A stretch of DNA of 64,000 nt, taken from contig NZ_JAJERB010000010.1 of NCBI RefSeq assembly GCF_020685205.1, positions 62,001 through 126,000 of the forward strand, written 5' to 3'. Origin of the DNA: Hymenobacter translucens (GTDB lineage: Bacteria > Bacteroidota > Bacteroidia > Cytophagales > Hymenobacteraceae). Shown here piece by piece: positions 27,101-35,422 of this stretch; position 1 is the first letter of the stretch; every line of letters starts with the position of its first letter. The notes beneath the pieces are model-generated. The model searched no databases and was not told the DNA's origin. It saw only the letters and a program-made list of their open reading frames with translations. Both the position numbers and the translations under genes were made by a program.

Positions 27101-27210
27101 TGCACGGCGAATTCGACTTCTCGGACGAGGCCCTCAAAGACTCCCTCCGCTTTGACCTCGAAGCCCTCTACGCTTTTAACTGGGAGCAGGCTCCGGGCCC
27201 GTCCGATTAA
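24139..27210 (+). CDS. tnpA: Tn3-A transposase (DDE_Tnp_Tn3)
   Basis: The product is 1023 residues, full length for the family. An N-terminal DUF4158 region (LPLLDATQRRAFDQPP, ALPDWATRFLDSL) is followed by the large catalytic domain. DSIHATYSYKYFG, HNDVVESTIHSTDTHGFTE and FDLEALYAF near the end carry typical Tn3 signatures, including the S-T-D-T-H-G box. It is intact. The stop is within the right terminal repeat. A long open frame on the same DNA in another phase is only a shadow caused by high GC. Confidence 0.95.
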   Translation: MARHLPLLDATQRRAFDQPPVFNSPQRQLFFALPDWATRFLDSLLAPHSRGGFVLQVGYFKATGRFFPADRFVPADRVYVQQRYQLGPVEWARYDKTTRFHHREQILQQFGVRPFEQAEADVRQQVTHFARQQMNPVAVFRSAADYIRAHRWELPTYAALAGLVTEAFRTVEHQLTTQLVHHLTPALRQQLDALFTTPDDAPAHSHRPYRLTTLKRRLELMRPAAIRANAQDYGVLHALFTQVYPVVQALELSEEMVRYYARYVERAQVFQVQQQADKKYLMVLCFVVYQYYQVGDLLTETLLQAVQTHRNAAQRETQERVYRQQQDSADQLRQVLDGVVSHGAALARLEDVAFSFARTNEEKVAALLAWLQTPDVTAFAQLRQTAQHLRKGGGGSTSGPYYQVIADRSRKLQHRLGEILRTVAYEGAADSPLAQALAQYRARDGQVGSPPTTGFLKAAERAALAQADSPVTLYKALLAGHVADHLKAGKLNLAHSLRYRPFDTYLLDAAAWERQRDPLLVRTDLMHLRAPGPLLAEWQTKLATAFARTCERLAAGTNPGMRPRAGGGRPRFLTPARPVDEDAPAPRPLFPGPGLVSLHEVLHTVQQACRFTDCLEHWSPRNRPPRPAERVFFAGLMAYGCNLGLTRMAHATKHVALASLENTVNWYFSLENLRRANDAVIALTGKLPVSRLFKRHPEVVHTSSDGQKYYVAVDSIHATYSYKYFGQEKGIVSYGFLDDRHRLFYSTTFSSSEREAPYLVGGLLHNDVVESTIHSTDTHGFTEVNFALTAFLGIEFAPRIQSFQDQQLYAFAGMDVPDLTAYGLAPVKYIDQGLIEDQWDTLLRLVVSLKQKHVTASTLLRRLNSYSQQHPVYLALRELGRVVRTEFLLRYMDDQALRKRIEDQLDKLESTHTFARAVFYGQNGQIPYAGKEEQQLADACKQLVQNAIVCWNCLYLNQYLFQAPAAERQAVADAIAASSPVSWQHLNLHGEFDFSDEALKDSLRFDLEALYAFNWEQAPGPSD

Positions 27211-27240
27211 CTTTTGGACCAAACTTTTAACCAAGGCCAA
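27203..27240 (-). repeat. Tn3-A right terminal inverted repeat
   Basis: It is the reverse complement of 23304-23341 with one mismatch in 38 and includes the last codons and stop of the transposase gene. Confidence 0.92.
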
Positions 27241-27586
27241 CTACACCGTGACGACGACCAACGCCAACGGCTGTGTGTCGCTGCCTTCCGCAGTGCTGGT
27301 TATCACAGCGGCCCGCAACGGCATTGCTGGAGCCAGCCTGCAGATGTACCCGAACCCTACTCCTACGGGCCAGATGACCATGGAGCTGACCGGCTATCGC
27401 CTCGCGACCCAGCTCACAGTGCTGGATGCACTGGGCCGGGTGCTCATTAGCGAGTTGCTGCCGGCCAACGCCGGGACCGCCACCCGCACCCACACCCTTA
27501 ACCTGAAGGATGTGGCCACGGGCGTGTACCTGCTGCGCCTGCGCAACACCGACGGCGTGGAAACCCGCCGCCTGGTGCGCGACTAG
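27241..27586 (+). pseudogene. C-terminal fragment of a T9SS-sorted secreted protein
   Basis: Right after Tn3-A an open frame continues from YTVTTTNANGCVS (an Ig-like or PKD-type ending) into a type IX secretion sorting domain. That domain is recognisable by LQMYPNPTPTGQMTMEL, then VLDALGRVL, GVYLLRLRN and ETRRLVRD. No start codon and no N-terminal part exist in the window, so the gene was cut by the transposon or by recombination at its end. About 115 residues remain. It is followed by a strong terminator. Confidence 0.85.
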
Positions 27587-27605
27587 TCGCCGTAGGCACC
27601 CATTG

Positions 27606-27640
27606 AAAAGCCCCGCTGGCACTTGCCGGCGGGGCTTTTT
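27606..27640 (+). terminator. rho-independent terminator
   Basis: A GCCCCGC and GCGGGGC stem is followed by TTTTT, 20 nt after the T9SS fragment stop. This is a textbook intrinsic terminator that presumably served the original secreted-protein gene. Confidence 0.85.
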
Positions 27641-27869
27641 CGTAGCCCACCCGCCACGCTGATAAGGTAATCGTCTGCCAAGCGGAATGTAACTCGACAG
27701 ACCGCCTTTTGCGCGGGAGCAATTGTCAGGGTTTTCTTGGCTGGATTAGCCTCCGATAATCACCGCCTTCTCGCATTAGATGTTCTAGCTCAGTTAGGGA
27801 TAGTACAAGAGTAAAATCGAAAATCCGGTAAGGACTGCGGTTATGCTAATTACCGTTTCAGTAAACTTT

Positions 27870-28364
27870 CTACTTGCGAAAGGTCAGGGTGGGGATGCGG
27901 ATGATGCCGCTGTCAACGTATACTGTAGTGCGGTTGTAGAGGACGTGGATGCGCCGAAACTCGCGAAAGCCGCACTCGTTTTCTTGGAGGGAATAATGGA
28001 CCTCAATGGTATCGGCATCGGACCGGGTGGGCCAGAGCAGGAAGCGTTGGGCCAGACCGGTCTTCAGTGGCAGGCTGTCCCGCTCCAGGCCCTCCACCAC
28101 AATCCCGAGTTGTCCGGGGCGCGCTTCATCATGGATAGTCCACCTCCGTTCTTCGCCGCGAAACACCCGGGCTGAATCGAGTACATAGCGGGAGGGCGCG
28201 GCTGAATCGGTGGCCCATAACGGTTCTCCCGTGCGGGCATCAACTAGCTTAAAGTAGAGGTGCCCACCATGGGAAAGGTTGCGTTGCTGCGGGTTACAGC
28301 GGTCAGATGCACAGGCACCCAAGAGCAGCCCAGTGAAGACAAATGAACCAATCCGATAAACCAT
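27870..28364 (-). CDS. hypothetical lipoprotein
   Basis: The product is 164 residues. The N-terminus MVYRIGSFVFTGLLLGAC is a lipoprotein signal with an LGAC lipobox. The mature domain includes GGHLYFKLVDARTGEPLWATDS and the C-terminal DTIEVHYSLQENECGFREFRRIHVLYN. It has paired cysteines and no recognised family. It probably sits in an envelope membrane. It is transcribed toward the terminator of the T9SS fragment. Confidence 0.65.
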   Translation of the reverse strand: MVYRIGSFVFTGLLLGACASDRCNPQQRNLSHGGHLYFKLVDARTGEPLWATDSAAPSRYVLDSARVFRGEERRWTIHDEARPGQLGIVVEGLERDSLPLKTGLAQRFLLWPTRSDADTIEVHYSLQENECGFREFRRIHVLYNRTTVYVDSGIIRIPTLTFRK

Positions 28365-28789
28365 GGTGCAAGATAGAAGGGCACTCCTTACCCCTTGACA
28401 CTTCGACTGCCTAGTAAGTAATAATGCACTGTCTGACTCGAACGCTCCTTTTCCTGAACCGCTAAACCAGGCAGTTGCCCGAACCCATTTGGAGCGGCAA
28501 GGGGGCTGTTTGCCGTTTTCGAGTTTAAGAAACTCGTCTACGATTCAAAGTTTACGAAACCTCGTCCAGAGATAAGTTTCGTGAACGTCGCCCGCGGTGG
28601 GAAAGCGCATCCTTTTCATGGAGGCCGAGCACCGTGTCCGCACTCGCTTGGTAAGCCAAATTGCTTTGGGGCCCGTACGCAAAGCCCCCGACTCGACCCA
28701 CGGATTTGGGCAGCGGACACAACTTAAGAATCGGAGGAGAGTATACGGATAGTTTTCCTTTCTATTTGTAAATTTTAAAGCGTCTTCCA
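28365..28789. other. intergenic, no gene seen
   Basis: These 425 bases hold no credible coding sequence; an 84-codon minus-strand open frame lacks any sensible composition. A small perfect hairpin CGAGTTT-AAG-AAACTCG lies at about 28519-28535. Confidence 0.5.
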
Positions 28790-29947
28790 ATGTTAGCAAT
28801 GGATTTTCGGGGCCCTAGGCGGGTCCGCGCCGTTCAAAAACCCATGCCTGAAATTTTGCATCCCGAAGATGCGATTGTGAAGGTTTTACGCACGTGTATT
28901 TGCGGGTCGGACCTGCACTTGTACAACGGCAATGTGCCGGATACCCGCGTCGGCATGACGTTTGGCCATGAATTCATTGGGGAAATCGTGGAAATCGGTG
29001 CCGAGGTGACCGAGGTGAAAGTGGGCGACCGGGTGATGGTGCCCTTCAACATTGCCTGCGGTCGGTGTATCTGCTGCAAGCAGGGCATGTACGGCAACTG
29101 CTACGAGTCTAACTCCGAGTCTACGGCCGGTGGCGGCTTTTTGGGGTATTCGCATACCGGGGGCGGCCACAACGGCGGCCAGGCCGAATACGCCCGGGTA
29201 CCCTACGCCAACTTCGGTCCCACGGTGATTCCGGTGGGCATGGACCTCGACGACGCCGTGCTGCTCACCGACATCACGCCAACCGGCTACCAGGCCGCCG
29301 AAATGGCCGGCATTCAGCCCGGCGATACGGTGGTGGTGTTTGGCGCAGGCCCGGTGGGCATTATGGCGGCGCGGTGCTGCTGGCTGTTCGGCGCGGGCCG
29401 CGTGATCATCCTCGACCAGTACGACTACCGGCTGGAATTTGCCAAGAACTTCGCCAAGTGCGAAGCCTACAACTTCCGAACCGACATGGACGACCCGGTC
29501 ATGTTCCTGAAGAAAATCACCGATTGGATTGGCCCCGATGCCTGCATCGATGCCGTGGGGGCCGAGGCCGAAGGCAACGTCATGCAAACCATCACCGGGC
29601 GCAAGTTACTGCTCCAGGGTGGCTCGGCCACGGCGCTGCACTGGGCCATCAACGCGGTGCGGAAAGGCGGCGTAATCTCCATTGTGGGCGTGTACGGACC
29701 GACCGACAACCTCATTCCCATCGGCAACGTGCTCAACAAGGGCCTGACCATTCGGGCCAACCAGGCCTCGGTGAAGCGCCACCTGCCCCGCATGATTGAC
29801 CACGTGATGAACGGAATCCTCAAGCCCAGCTTGCTGATAACCCACCGCATTCCCCTGGAGGAAGTGGCCGAAGGCTACCACATTTTTTCGGCCAAGCTTG
29901 ACAATTGCATCAAGACGGTCCTCATCCCCCCCACTGCTAATCGCTAA
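28790..29947 (+). CDS. zinc-dependent alcohol/aldehyde dehydrogenase (MDR family)
   Basis: The product is 385 residues. It has the catalytic zinc site (TCICGSDLH, then GHEFIGEIV), a four-cysteine structural zinc loop (CGRCICCKQGMYGNC) and the NAD-binding Rossmann motif VVFGAGPVGIMA. The extended length and GYSHTGGGHNGGQAEY insert resemble the glutathione-independent formaldehyde dehydrogenase branch. An alternative start is MDFRGP at 28799. It is followed 10 nt later by a small gene on the same strand. It sits left of Tn3-B with other aldehyde-oxidising genes to the right. Confidence 0.85.
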   Translation: MLAMDFRGPRRVRAVQKPMPEILHPEDAIVKVLRTCICGSDLHLYNGNVPDTRVGMTFGHEFIGEIVEIGAEVTEVKVGDRVMVPFNIACGRCICCKQGMYGNCYESNSESTAGGGFLGYSHTGGGHNGGQAEYARVPYANFGPTVIPVGMDLDDAVLLTDITPTGYQAAEMAGIQPGDTVVVFGAGPVGIMAARCCWLFGAGRVIILDQYDYRLEFAKNFAKCEAYNFRTDMDDPVMFLKKITDWIGPDACIDAVGAEAEGNVMQTITGRKLLLQGGSATALHWAINAVRKGGVISIVGVYGPTDNLIPIGNVLNKGLTIRANQASVKRHLPRMIDHVMNGILKPSLLITHRIPLEEVAEGYHIFSAKLDNCIKTVLIPPTANR

Positions 29948-29957
29948 GCCGCGCCTC

Positions 29958-30464
29958 ATGAAAAAGACCGCACAAGATTTTGCCCACATCCCCGGCTGGG
30001 GCATTGATGCCGACCCCAAAAACGACCCCACGTATCCGAACCGGCACCGCACCGGCGAGGAACACGACGGCCGCTCCTGGCAGCGGCCCACCCAACAGGT
30101 TCTTGACCGGGAAGTGCTGCACTCCATCGAGCGGCCCGACTACACGGCCGTGGTCGGCAACTCGGTGCCGCCGTCCGGCCTGAGCGGCATGATTCGGCGC
30201 TTCGCCTTCAAGTACAGCGAAAACAGCTACCTCCACTGGCTGCCCCTGGTGATGGCCGACAAGGTGAATGTGGTGGAAGGCCTGTTGGATGACCTGGCGC
30301 ATGGCACGGTGCCCAATATCTGGGCCGAGAAGGGGTACAACTCCGAATGGAAACACGACAAGAAGAGTCTTTTCATTAAGCTCGGCACCGTGGCCGCCCT
30401 GACAGCCGGCGTGGTGTACTTGGTGGCGTCAAATAACAAGGGTTCAAAGCCAAAGCGGGGCTAG
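29958..30464 (+). CDS. hypothetical protein with C-terminal membrane segment, linked to dehydrogenase
   Basis: The product is 168 residues when started at the ATG at 29958, just after the dehydrogenase stop. The N-terminal part is polar and proline-rich (KKTAQDFAHIPGWGIDADPKND), a central helical part follows (MIRRFAFKYSENSYLHWLPLVMADKVN), and one transmembrane helix lies near the end (GTVAALTAGVVYLVAS). No family was recognised. Spacing of 10 nt suggests an operon with the dehydrogenase. Confidence 0.6.
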   Translation: MKKTAQDFAHIPGWGIDADPKNDPTYPNRHRTGEEHDGRSWQRPTQQVLDREVLHSIERPDYTAVVGNSVPPSGLSGMIRRFAFKYSENSYLHWLPLVMADKVNVVEGLLDDLAHGTVPNIWAEKGYNSEWKHDKKSLFIKLGTVAALTAGVVYLVASNNKGSKPKRG

Positions 30465-30523
30465 CGCGTGGCCTGCTCGGGCGACCGTTACAACCGCGAC
30501 ACAAGCTAGCATTAATCCTAAAC

Positions 30524-30563
30524 GGCCTTCTTATAGCAGCGGGGGGATAAAATTACTCTAAGC
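30524..30563 (+). repeat. Tn3-B left terminal inverted repeat
   Basis: It starts GGCCTTCTTATAGCAGCGGG and ends TTACTCTAAGC. It is an exact reverse complement of 34275-34314. Confidence 0.92.
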
Positions 30564-33533
30564 TCTCATCGGGGCTTCTTCCGATGGCTTTCGCAGGCTG
30601 CGCAGCCCATTGGGCTCTACTTCCACCTGGCTGGGGAAGGTGTACTTGCCCAGGCGGTTGATGTGCTCGTAGCGGGCGGGCGAGAGCCGGGCCAGGTCCT
30701 CGTCGCGCACCTCCACGCCTTCGGCCCGCAGCGTTTGCACCACCTGCTGCAGGTAAACCGTGTTCCAGAGCACCACCAGGTTGGTGACCAAGTTCAGGGC
30801 CCCCACGACCTCCTGTTGGGCTTCTTCCTGTTTGCGGCGGATGAGCCCGTCGCCGCCAAACCAGAGAAACACCCGCAGCGCATGCAGCCGCTCGCCCTTG
30901 TTGAGCTGCACGTGAATCTTGCGTCGCAAGGGTTGACGGAGCAGGTAGCGCAGGATGAAATTGGTTTTGATGAGCCGCCCGTACTGCTGCAGCACGTAGG
31001 TCAGGTTGTGCTGGCGCGGGTAGGCTTGCAACTTGCTGATGAAGAGCGAGGCCGTCACGTAGCCCAGCTTAAACGAGCCGGCTATTCGCAGCAGGTCGTC
31101 CAGGCGCGCCTCGATGTAGCCGGGCTGCACGTGGCCCGTGAAGTGCAGGCCCGGATAGCTCAGCTCCCGGCCCCGGATGCGGCAGAGCTTCTGGTCGCCG
31201 ATGTCGCGCAGGCGCGGCGAGTACTGCAGGCCCAGCAGGTCAAAGAGTCCGAAAATCAGGTCCGTGTAGCCGTGCGTATCGGTGGCGTGCTCGACGATGA
31301 CCACGTCGGTCTCGTTGCCCAGCACTTCGTCCAGCACGTAGGTCGCGTCGCGCTCGGTGGCCGGGATGACCTTGCTGCCGTACTGGGCGTAGTGGTCAGC
31401 CGTGTGGGTATAAAACGTGACACCGCGGCCGTAGCCGAAGTAGCGCGGCAGGGCTCTGGCGTTGCGCACGGCCCCGCTGACGGGGAAGCGCTGGCCGTCG
31501 GAGGACGACAGGCCCCCGCCGCCCCAGTGCTGGGCCAGCCACTGGCGGTGCTGCTGGTTGACCACGCGGGTGGTGGCCGCCCGCAGCGGCTGCTCGTGCA
31601 GGAATTGGTTCGTGGCCCACCACACCGTTTGGTATTCCAGGCCCGTGCTGCGGGCCATGTCAGACAACGGGATGTTGCAGGCAGCGGCCAACAGGGCCGC
31701 ATAGACGGGTTCGGGGCCCTCCTGGCCACTGGCTGACGCCTCGCGCAGCAGCTCGGAGAAGCCGGTCCAGCCGTCCACTTCCACTAAAATGTCGGTCAGC
31801 TCCACGGCTGGCATGCGCGCCCGAATCTGTTCGTCCAGCGCCTGGAGCGAGGCGGGTAGTTCTTCCGCTTGCAGTGCCGTGAGCACCAGTTCGCCGTCTT
31901 CCAGGCGTACTTCCCCGCCTTCGGCCAGCAGGGCCGTGACCTGTGGCAGCAGCGCTTCGAGTTCGGCCAAACGGGCGTGCAGGCGCTGGCTGGGATCCTC
32001 CGGCAGGCCCAGCTGGCGCAGCACTTCCCCGCGCAGGCCGGGCCACTGGGCAGCCGGAATCAGGTAGCTCTCCAGGTCGGCGTATTTGCGCGAGCCGGGC
32101 ACGAACACGTCGCCTGAGCGCAGCCGCTCGCGCAAGGTGGCCAGCACGCACAACTCGTAGGGTAACCGCTCTGGGGCCTGCTGCGGGTGCACAAATCCGT
32201 GCCAGGAGGGGGTAATGAAATCGGTCGGCGCATCGGCCGGCAGTTTGCGCCGGGCCCCGGTTTGCAAGTCTACCACTAAACCCAGGGCTTCGGCGAAGTG
32301 GTCGCCGGCAAAGGCGCTGGCAAACGAAACTTGCCGCAACAGACGGGCGGAAAACTGCTTCAGGTGCGCGTAGCGCCGCACCAAAAAGGCCAGGGGCGAA
32401 TCCAGTCGGGTATCACTCAGGGCGTAGTAGGCCTGCAGGGCCCGCTCTACTTGCTCCCGGGGAATGGTCTCGAACACGGCTTCCCGTACGAGCCCCGCCG
32501 GTATCTGCTCGTCGACCACCGTGCGCGCCACCTGGGCGAAGACGCGCAGGGCCGTTTCGCGGGCCTGGCGGATGGCCAGCAGGTGGGCTTCGTGCTCGCG
32601 CTGCGCTTTGCGTTGGGCCAGCGCCCAGTAGTCGCTGAACATGGTCAGCACCGCATCGAGCACGTCGCGGTAGGTTTCCAGCACGAAGGCCACCAGCAGC
32701 GGGTAGCGTTTGGCCGGCGCGTAACGGCCGATGGCCTGGCTGGTGCGGTGGCGCGCCCGGTGGGCCAGGCGCTTGCGCCGGTTGGCGTTCAGCCCGCTCG
32801 TGTCCCAGTCGGCCAGGCCCAGCTGGTGCAGGAAGTCCAGCTTGGCCAGGGCCTGGTTGATGGCCGCGGGTGTGTTGGCCGTCGCCGGCTGGCACAGCCA
32901 GCGGTGCGGGGTCACGCGCAACGCCGGGTCCGGCACCAGCAGCGCGTCGAGCTGCGCTTCCACCGCCGGCCTGAGCAGCGGGGCCAAGCGCTGGTAGGTG
33001 GCCGCGTCGGTTTGCAGCAGCGCCTGACTCACCAGCAGCTCCAGCACGGAGATAGCCGGCCGTAGCAGGCGGTCCTGGTGCAGCTTCTGGCAGGCAGCCT
33101 GCAATAGCAAGCGCGGCTGGTCGTGCTCCAGGGCCCGTTCCAGCAACCAGGCTTCCAGGCCGGGGCTGTCCAGCGGCTGCCACTTGCGGTAGCCCAGGTG
33201 CCGCAGCACCAGCTGCAGGTGCTCGCTGCGGGTGGCGGCTCGTTCGCCGTAGCTGGCCAGCGCGTCCGGCGCGATGCCCAGCTGCTGGCCGACAAAGGCG
33301 GCCACGGGCGCCGGCACCTGCTCGAACCAGTCCTCGGGCAGGTAGCCCATCAGGCGCACCAAGCCCAGCTGCACGGCGCAGCCCAGGCGGTTGCCGTCGC
33401 GGCGCTGCCGCTGGATGAATTCACGGTCGGCTCCCGTCAGGTGGAAGTGCTGGCGCAGGTCGGTTTCGCTCAGCGTGGCCGGCACCTGCTGGTAGCCCTG
33501 GCGTTCGGGCGCGGTGAGAAAGGGGGAAATCAT
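30558..33533 (-). CDS. tnpA: Tn3-B transposase
   Basis: The product is 991 residues. The N-terminal DUF4158 region (FLTAPERQGYQQVPATLSE, FHLTGADREFIQRQRR) precedes the DDE_Tnp_Tn3 catalytic domain, with LVEVDGWTGFSELLREAS, then EHATDTHGYTDLIFGLFDLLG and LNKGERLHALR. It is full length and intact and only distantly related to the Tn3-A transposase. It belongs to the more typical Tn3/Tn4651-like length class. Its stop is close to the left terminal repeat. Confidence 0.95.
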   Translation of the reverse strand: MISPFLTAPERQGYQQVPATLSETDLRQHFHLTGADREFIQRQRRDGNRLGCAVQLGLVRLMGYLPEDWFEQVPAPVAAFVGQQLGIAPDALASYGERAATRSEHLQLVLRHLGYRKWQPLDSPGLEAWLLERALEHDQPRLLLQAACQKLHQDRLLRPAISVLELLVSQALLQTDAATYQRLAPLLRPAVEAQLDALLVPDPALRVTPHRWLCQPATANTPAAINQALAKLDFLHQLGLADWDTSGLNANRRKRLAHRARHRTSQAIGRYAPAKRYPLLVAFVLETYRDVLDAVLTMFSDYWALAQRKAQREHEAHLLAIRQARETALRVFAQVARTVVDEQIPAGLVREAVFETIPREQVERALQAYYALSDTRLDSPLAFLVRRYAHLKQFSARLLRQVSFASAFAGDHFAEALGLVVDLQTGARRKLPADAPTDFITPSWHGFVHPQQAPERLPYELCVLATLRERLRSGDVFVPGSRKYADLESYLIPAAQWPGLRGEVLRQLGLPEDPSQRLHARLAELEALLPQVTALLAEGGEVRLEDGELVLTALQAEELPASLQALDEQIRARMPAVELTDILVEVDGWTGFSELLREASASGQEGPEPVYAALLAAACNIPLSDMARSTGLEYQTVWWATNQFLHEQPLRAATTRVVNQQHRQWLAQHWGGGGLSSSDGQRFPVSGAVRNARALPRYFGYGRGVTFYTHTADHYAQYGSKVIPATERDATYVLDEVLGNETDVVIVEHATDTHGYTDLIFGLFDLLGLQYSPRLRDIGDQKLCRIRGRELSYPGLHFTGHVQPGYIEARLDDLLRIAGSFKLGYVTASLFISKLQAYPRQHNLTYVLQQYGRLIKTNFILRYLLRQPLRRKIHVQLNKGERLHALRVFLWFGGDGLIRRKQEEAQQEVVGALNLVTNLVVLWNTVYLQQVVQTLRAEGVEVRDEDLARLSPARYEHINRLGKYTFPSQVEVEPNGLRSLRKPSEEAPMRA

Positions 33534-33684
33534 ACGTCTGGGCGTGGGTCAAAAAGCCAAAGCTTCCTGAACCATGCTTCCCCAAGCCTTGCCCCCAGGA
33601 CAAGTGGTCGAAAAGATAGGGCCAAAAAGTCGGGCCAAAAATAAACAGGGGTTTATCTTTGTGAACCTGACTTTATGACCCCAC
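33534..33684. promoter_or_regulatory. Tn3-B resolution region with resolvase promoter
   Basis: The spacer lies between divergent transposase and resolvase genes. TATCTTTG at 33654-33661 matches TAnnTTTG upstream of the resolvase start at 33685. Parts of it (a GGGTCAAAAAGCC stretch and GGGCCAAAAATAAA) recur in diverged form inside the miniature element at 48179-48456. Confidence 0.65.
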
Positions 33685-34254
33685 ATGAACAAAACCTTTG
33701 GCTACGCCCGCGTTTCCACTGTCGACCAGAACCTGGACACGCAGCTTGATATCCTGGCTAAGGCCGGGTGCGACCGCATCTTTCAGGACAAGATCACCGG
33801 CATGAGCCTGCAGCGACCCGCGCTCGATGAGCTGCTGGGACTGCTACGCGAAGGCGACACGGTGCTCGTGGCGCGCTTCTTCCGCCTGGGCCGCAGCCGC
33901 GACCATGTGATTCACTTGGTCAACTCGTTTCACCAACGCGGCATCCACTTCAAGGCCCTGGACCTGGGTATCGACACCACGACGCCCGCGGGCAAGTTTA
34001 TGCTCTCCATCTTCGCCTCGCTGGCCGAATACGACCGCGAGAGCATCCTGGAGAAGACAAAGGCCGGCCAGCAGCTGGCCGCTGCCCAGGGCAAACACAT
34101 CGGCCGGCCCAAGGGGCTCGACGCCGAGAACCTGGGCAAAGTAAAAAAGGCGTTGGAAAAAGGCCTGTCCGTGGCCGAAACCGTGGAACTGACCGGCATC
34201 AGCCTCTCCAGCGTCAAACGATACCGCAAGCACCTGCAGGCCGCACTTACCTAA
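33685..34254 (+). CDS. tnpR: Tn3-B serine resolvase
   Basis: The product is 189 residues. It shows FGYARVSTVDQ (catalytic Ser), ARFFRLGRSRDH, FASLAEYDRESILEKT and a C-terminal HTH (SVAETVELTGISLSSVKRYRKHL). It is complete. It resolves transposition cointegrates at the adjacent spacer. Confidence 0.93.
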   Translation: MNKTFGYARVSTVDQNLDTQLDILAKAGCDRIFQDKITGMSLQRPALDELLGLLREGDTVLVARFFRLGRSRDHVIHLVNSFHQRGIHFKALDLGIDTTTPAGKFMLSIFASLAEYDRESILEKTKAGQQLAAAQGKHIGRPKGLDAENLGKVKKALEKGLSVAETVELTGISLSSVKRYRKHLQAALT

Positions 34255-34274
34255 CAGTATGACTGTCCCAAAGG

Positions 34275-34314
34275 GCTTAGAGTAATTTTATCCCCCCGCT
34301 GCTATAAGAAGGCC
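34275..34314 (-). repeat. Tn3-B right terminal inverted repeat
   Basis: Exact reverse complement of the left end at 30524-30563; the outermost bases are AAGAAGGCC. Confidence 0.92.
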
Positions 34315-35034
34315 GCCTACGAGGAACCCGGCACCGACAACGAGCCGGTACTGCGCTACGACCAGGTGCACCGCATTGCGGGCGGGCCGTCGTCGTTTTT
34401 CCACCCGCCCTACCTGGCCATGACCGAGCCCGATGGCAAGCTCGTAGCCGACCCCTACGCCCGCGTGCCCGCCTACCAGCGCCCCCGCTTCGACGGCTTT
34501 GCCTACATCGCCTACGCCGCCGAAGCTGATATCAATCGAGTGCTAAAGCAGCCGCAGTATGCCGAGCGCATTATTGCCGACGAGCAAACGGCGTTTCGGT
34601 TGGTGACGCGCGAGATTACCCGCGAGTATATTCTGCTGCCTAGCCCGCGCCACCGCGACCCCATCAGCCTAGTGCGGCTGCACTACCGCCGGCCCGAGCT
34701 GAGCCGCGAGGCTTTCCAGGAGCGACTGCTGCGGCAACACGCGCCGCTGGTGCTGGCCCAGCCCGTCACCCACCAGTACGTGCGCCGCTATGCTCAGCTG
34801 CACAATATCGGCTCGAGCCAGCAGCCCGACCCCGAGGGCGAGCTGATTGACGCCATCTCGGTGCTAGCCTTCGCGTCCATCAACGACGTGGAGGACTTCT
34901 TGGTCACCGACGACTACCGAACCCTAGCCGCCGACGAAGCCACCTTCACCGATGCCGCCCGCTCCGAGTACTGGACCGGCTTAAACTATAGCGTTATCAA
35001 CCACTTGTTGCCCGAGTTAGCCACTCGTTACTAG
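34315..35034 (+). pseudogene. EthD-domain protein missing its N-terminus
   Basis: The frame is open from the first base after Tn3-B and reads AYEEPGTDNEPVLRYDQ before the first possible start (GTG at 34366), so the N-terminus has been removed. The remaining 239 residues end one EthD-like unit (FDGFAYIAYAAEADINRVL) and contain a second (DPISLVRLHYRRPELSREAFQERLLRQHAPLV and later SINDVEDFLVTDDY). EthD proteins are small dimeric alpha/beta-barrel proteins of oxidative catabolism. A shortened product from the GTG is possible but not expected to be fully functional. Confidence 0.75.
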
Positions 35035-35422
35035 GGGTTTATTGCGCCCCACGAGCCCTAGGGTAGTTGTTCGCCCGGTCCTCCGTTCACTGGCTGAGTG
35101 CCGTAGGAGAAGCGGGCAGCCTATCCTAGGGCTTCATAATGCAAATCAACTGATTGATTTTCTTCGTTATATACACGCTCACATAACGCTAAGCTACTGC
35201 CACTTGTGGGTGCATTTCACAAAAGATTAAGGCTTGGCATCTAGCCACTAAATTTCCAAGCAACTTGAAAGACAGGCCACTAGCCTATTAACAGTCGAAG
35301 TAATAGGCTTATTTAGATTGTTTTAAAACATCAAAGGTCAAGGCTAAGCCGTAGCGTAGAAGAACTGCCTAGTTAGCTGCCCCAGGTAGCTGCTCGCTCC
35401 ACTTCTTCTATCCTACTGCTCC
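35035..35422. other. intergenic, no gene seen
   Basis: These 388 bases precede the oxidoreductase operon. AT content rises between 35150 and 35350. A weak dyad CGTTAT and ATAACG lies at about 35164-35187. No consensus promoter was seen. Confidence 0.45.

Larger units (their letters stand above)
23304..27240. mobile_element. complete Tn3-family transposon (Tn3-A)
   Basis: The element is 3937 bp and bounded by 38-bp terminal inverted repeats (23304-23341 and 27203-27240) that differ at one base. It contains only a serine resolvase (minus strand, outward) and a transposase (plus strand, outward) with a resolution region between them, and no cargo. The stop codons of both genes lie inside the terminal repeats. 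The 5-bp flanks, GAAGT on the left and CTACA on the right, do not match. The left neighbour is an intron fragment and the right a decapitated gene. Confidence 0.92.
30524..34314. mobile_element. complete Tn3-family transposon (Tn3-B)
   Basis: The element is 3791 bp, bounded by perfect inverted repeats of about 40 bp beginning GGCCTTCTTATAGCAGCGGG. It contains a transposase (minus, inward from the left end) and a resolvase (plus), divergent from a central resolution region. The flanking pentamers are TAAAC on the left and GCCTA on the right, so there is no target duplication. Copies of the same end sequence recur at 42054, 48179 and 48418. Confidence 0.92.

Noticed and set aside
27782..27810. 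tRNA-like TAGCTCAGTTAGGGA string
   Set aside because: Only a D-arm-like string; no acceptor stem, anticodon arm or T-loop could be built around it.
28545..28799. 84-codon minus-strand open frame before the zinc dehydrogenase
   Set aside because: No homology, no start signals and overlap with the real dehydrogenase start.
30663..33644. Long plus-strand open frames opposite the Tn3-B transposase
   Set aside because: Antisense shadows with His/Val/Gln-rich low-information sequence; the minus-strand transposase is clearly the gene.
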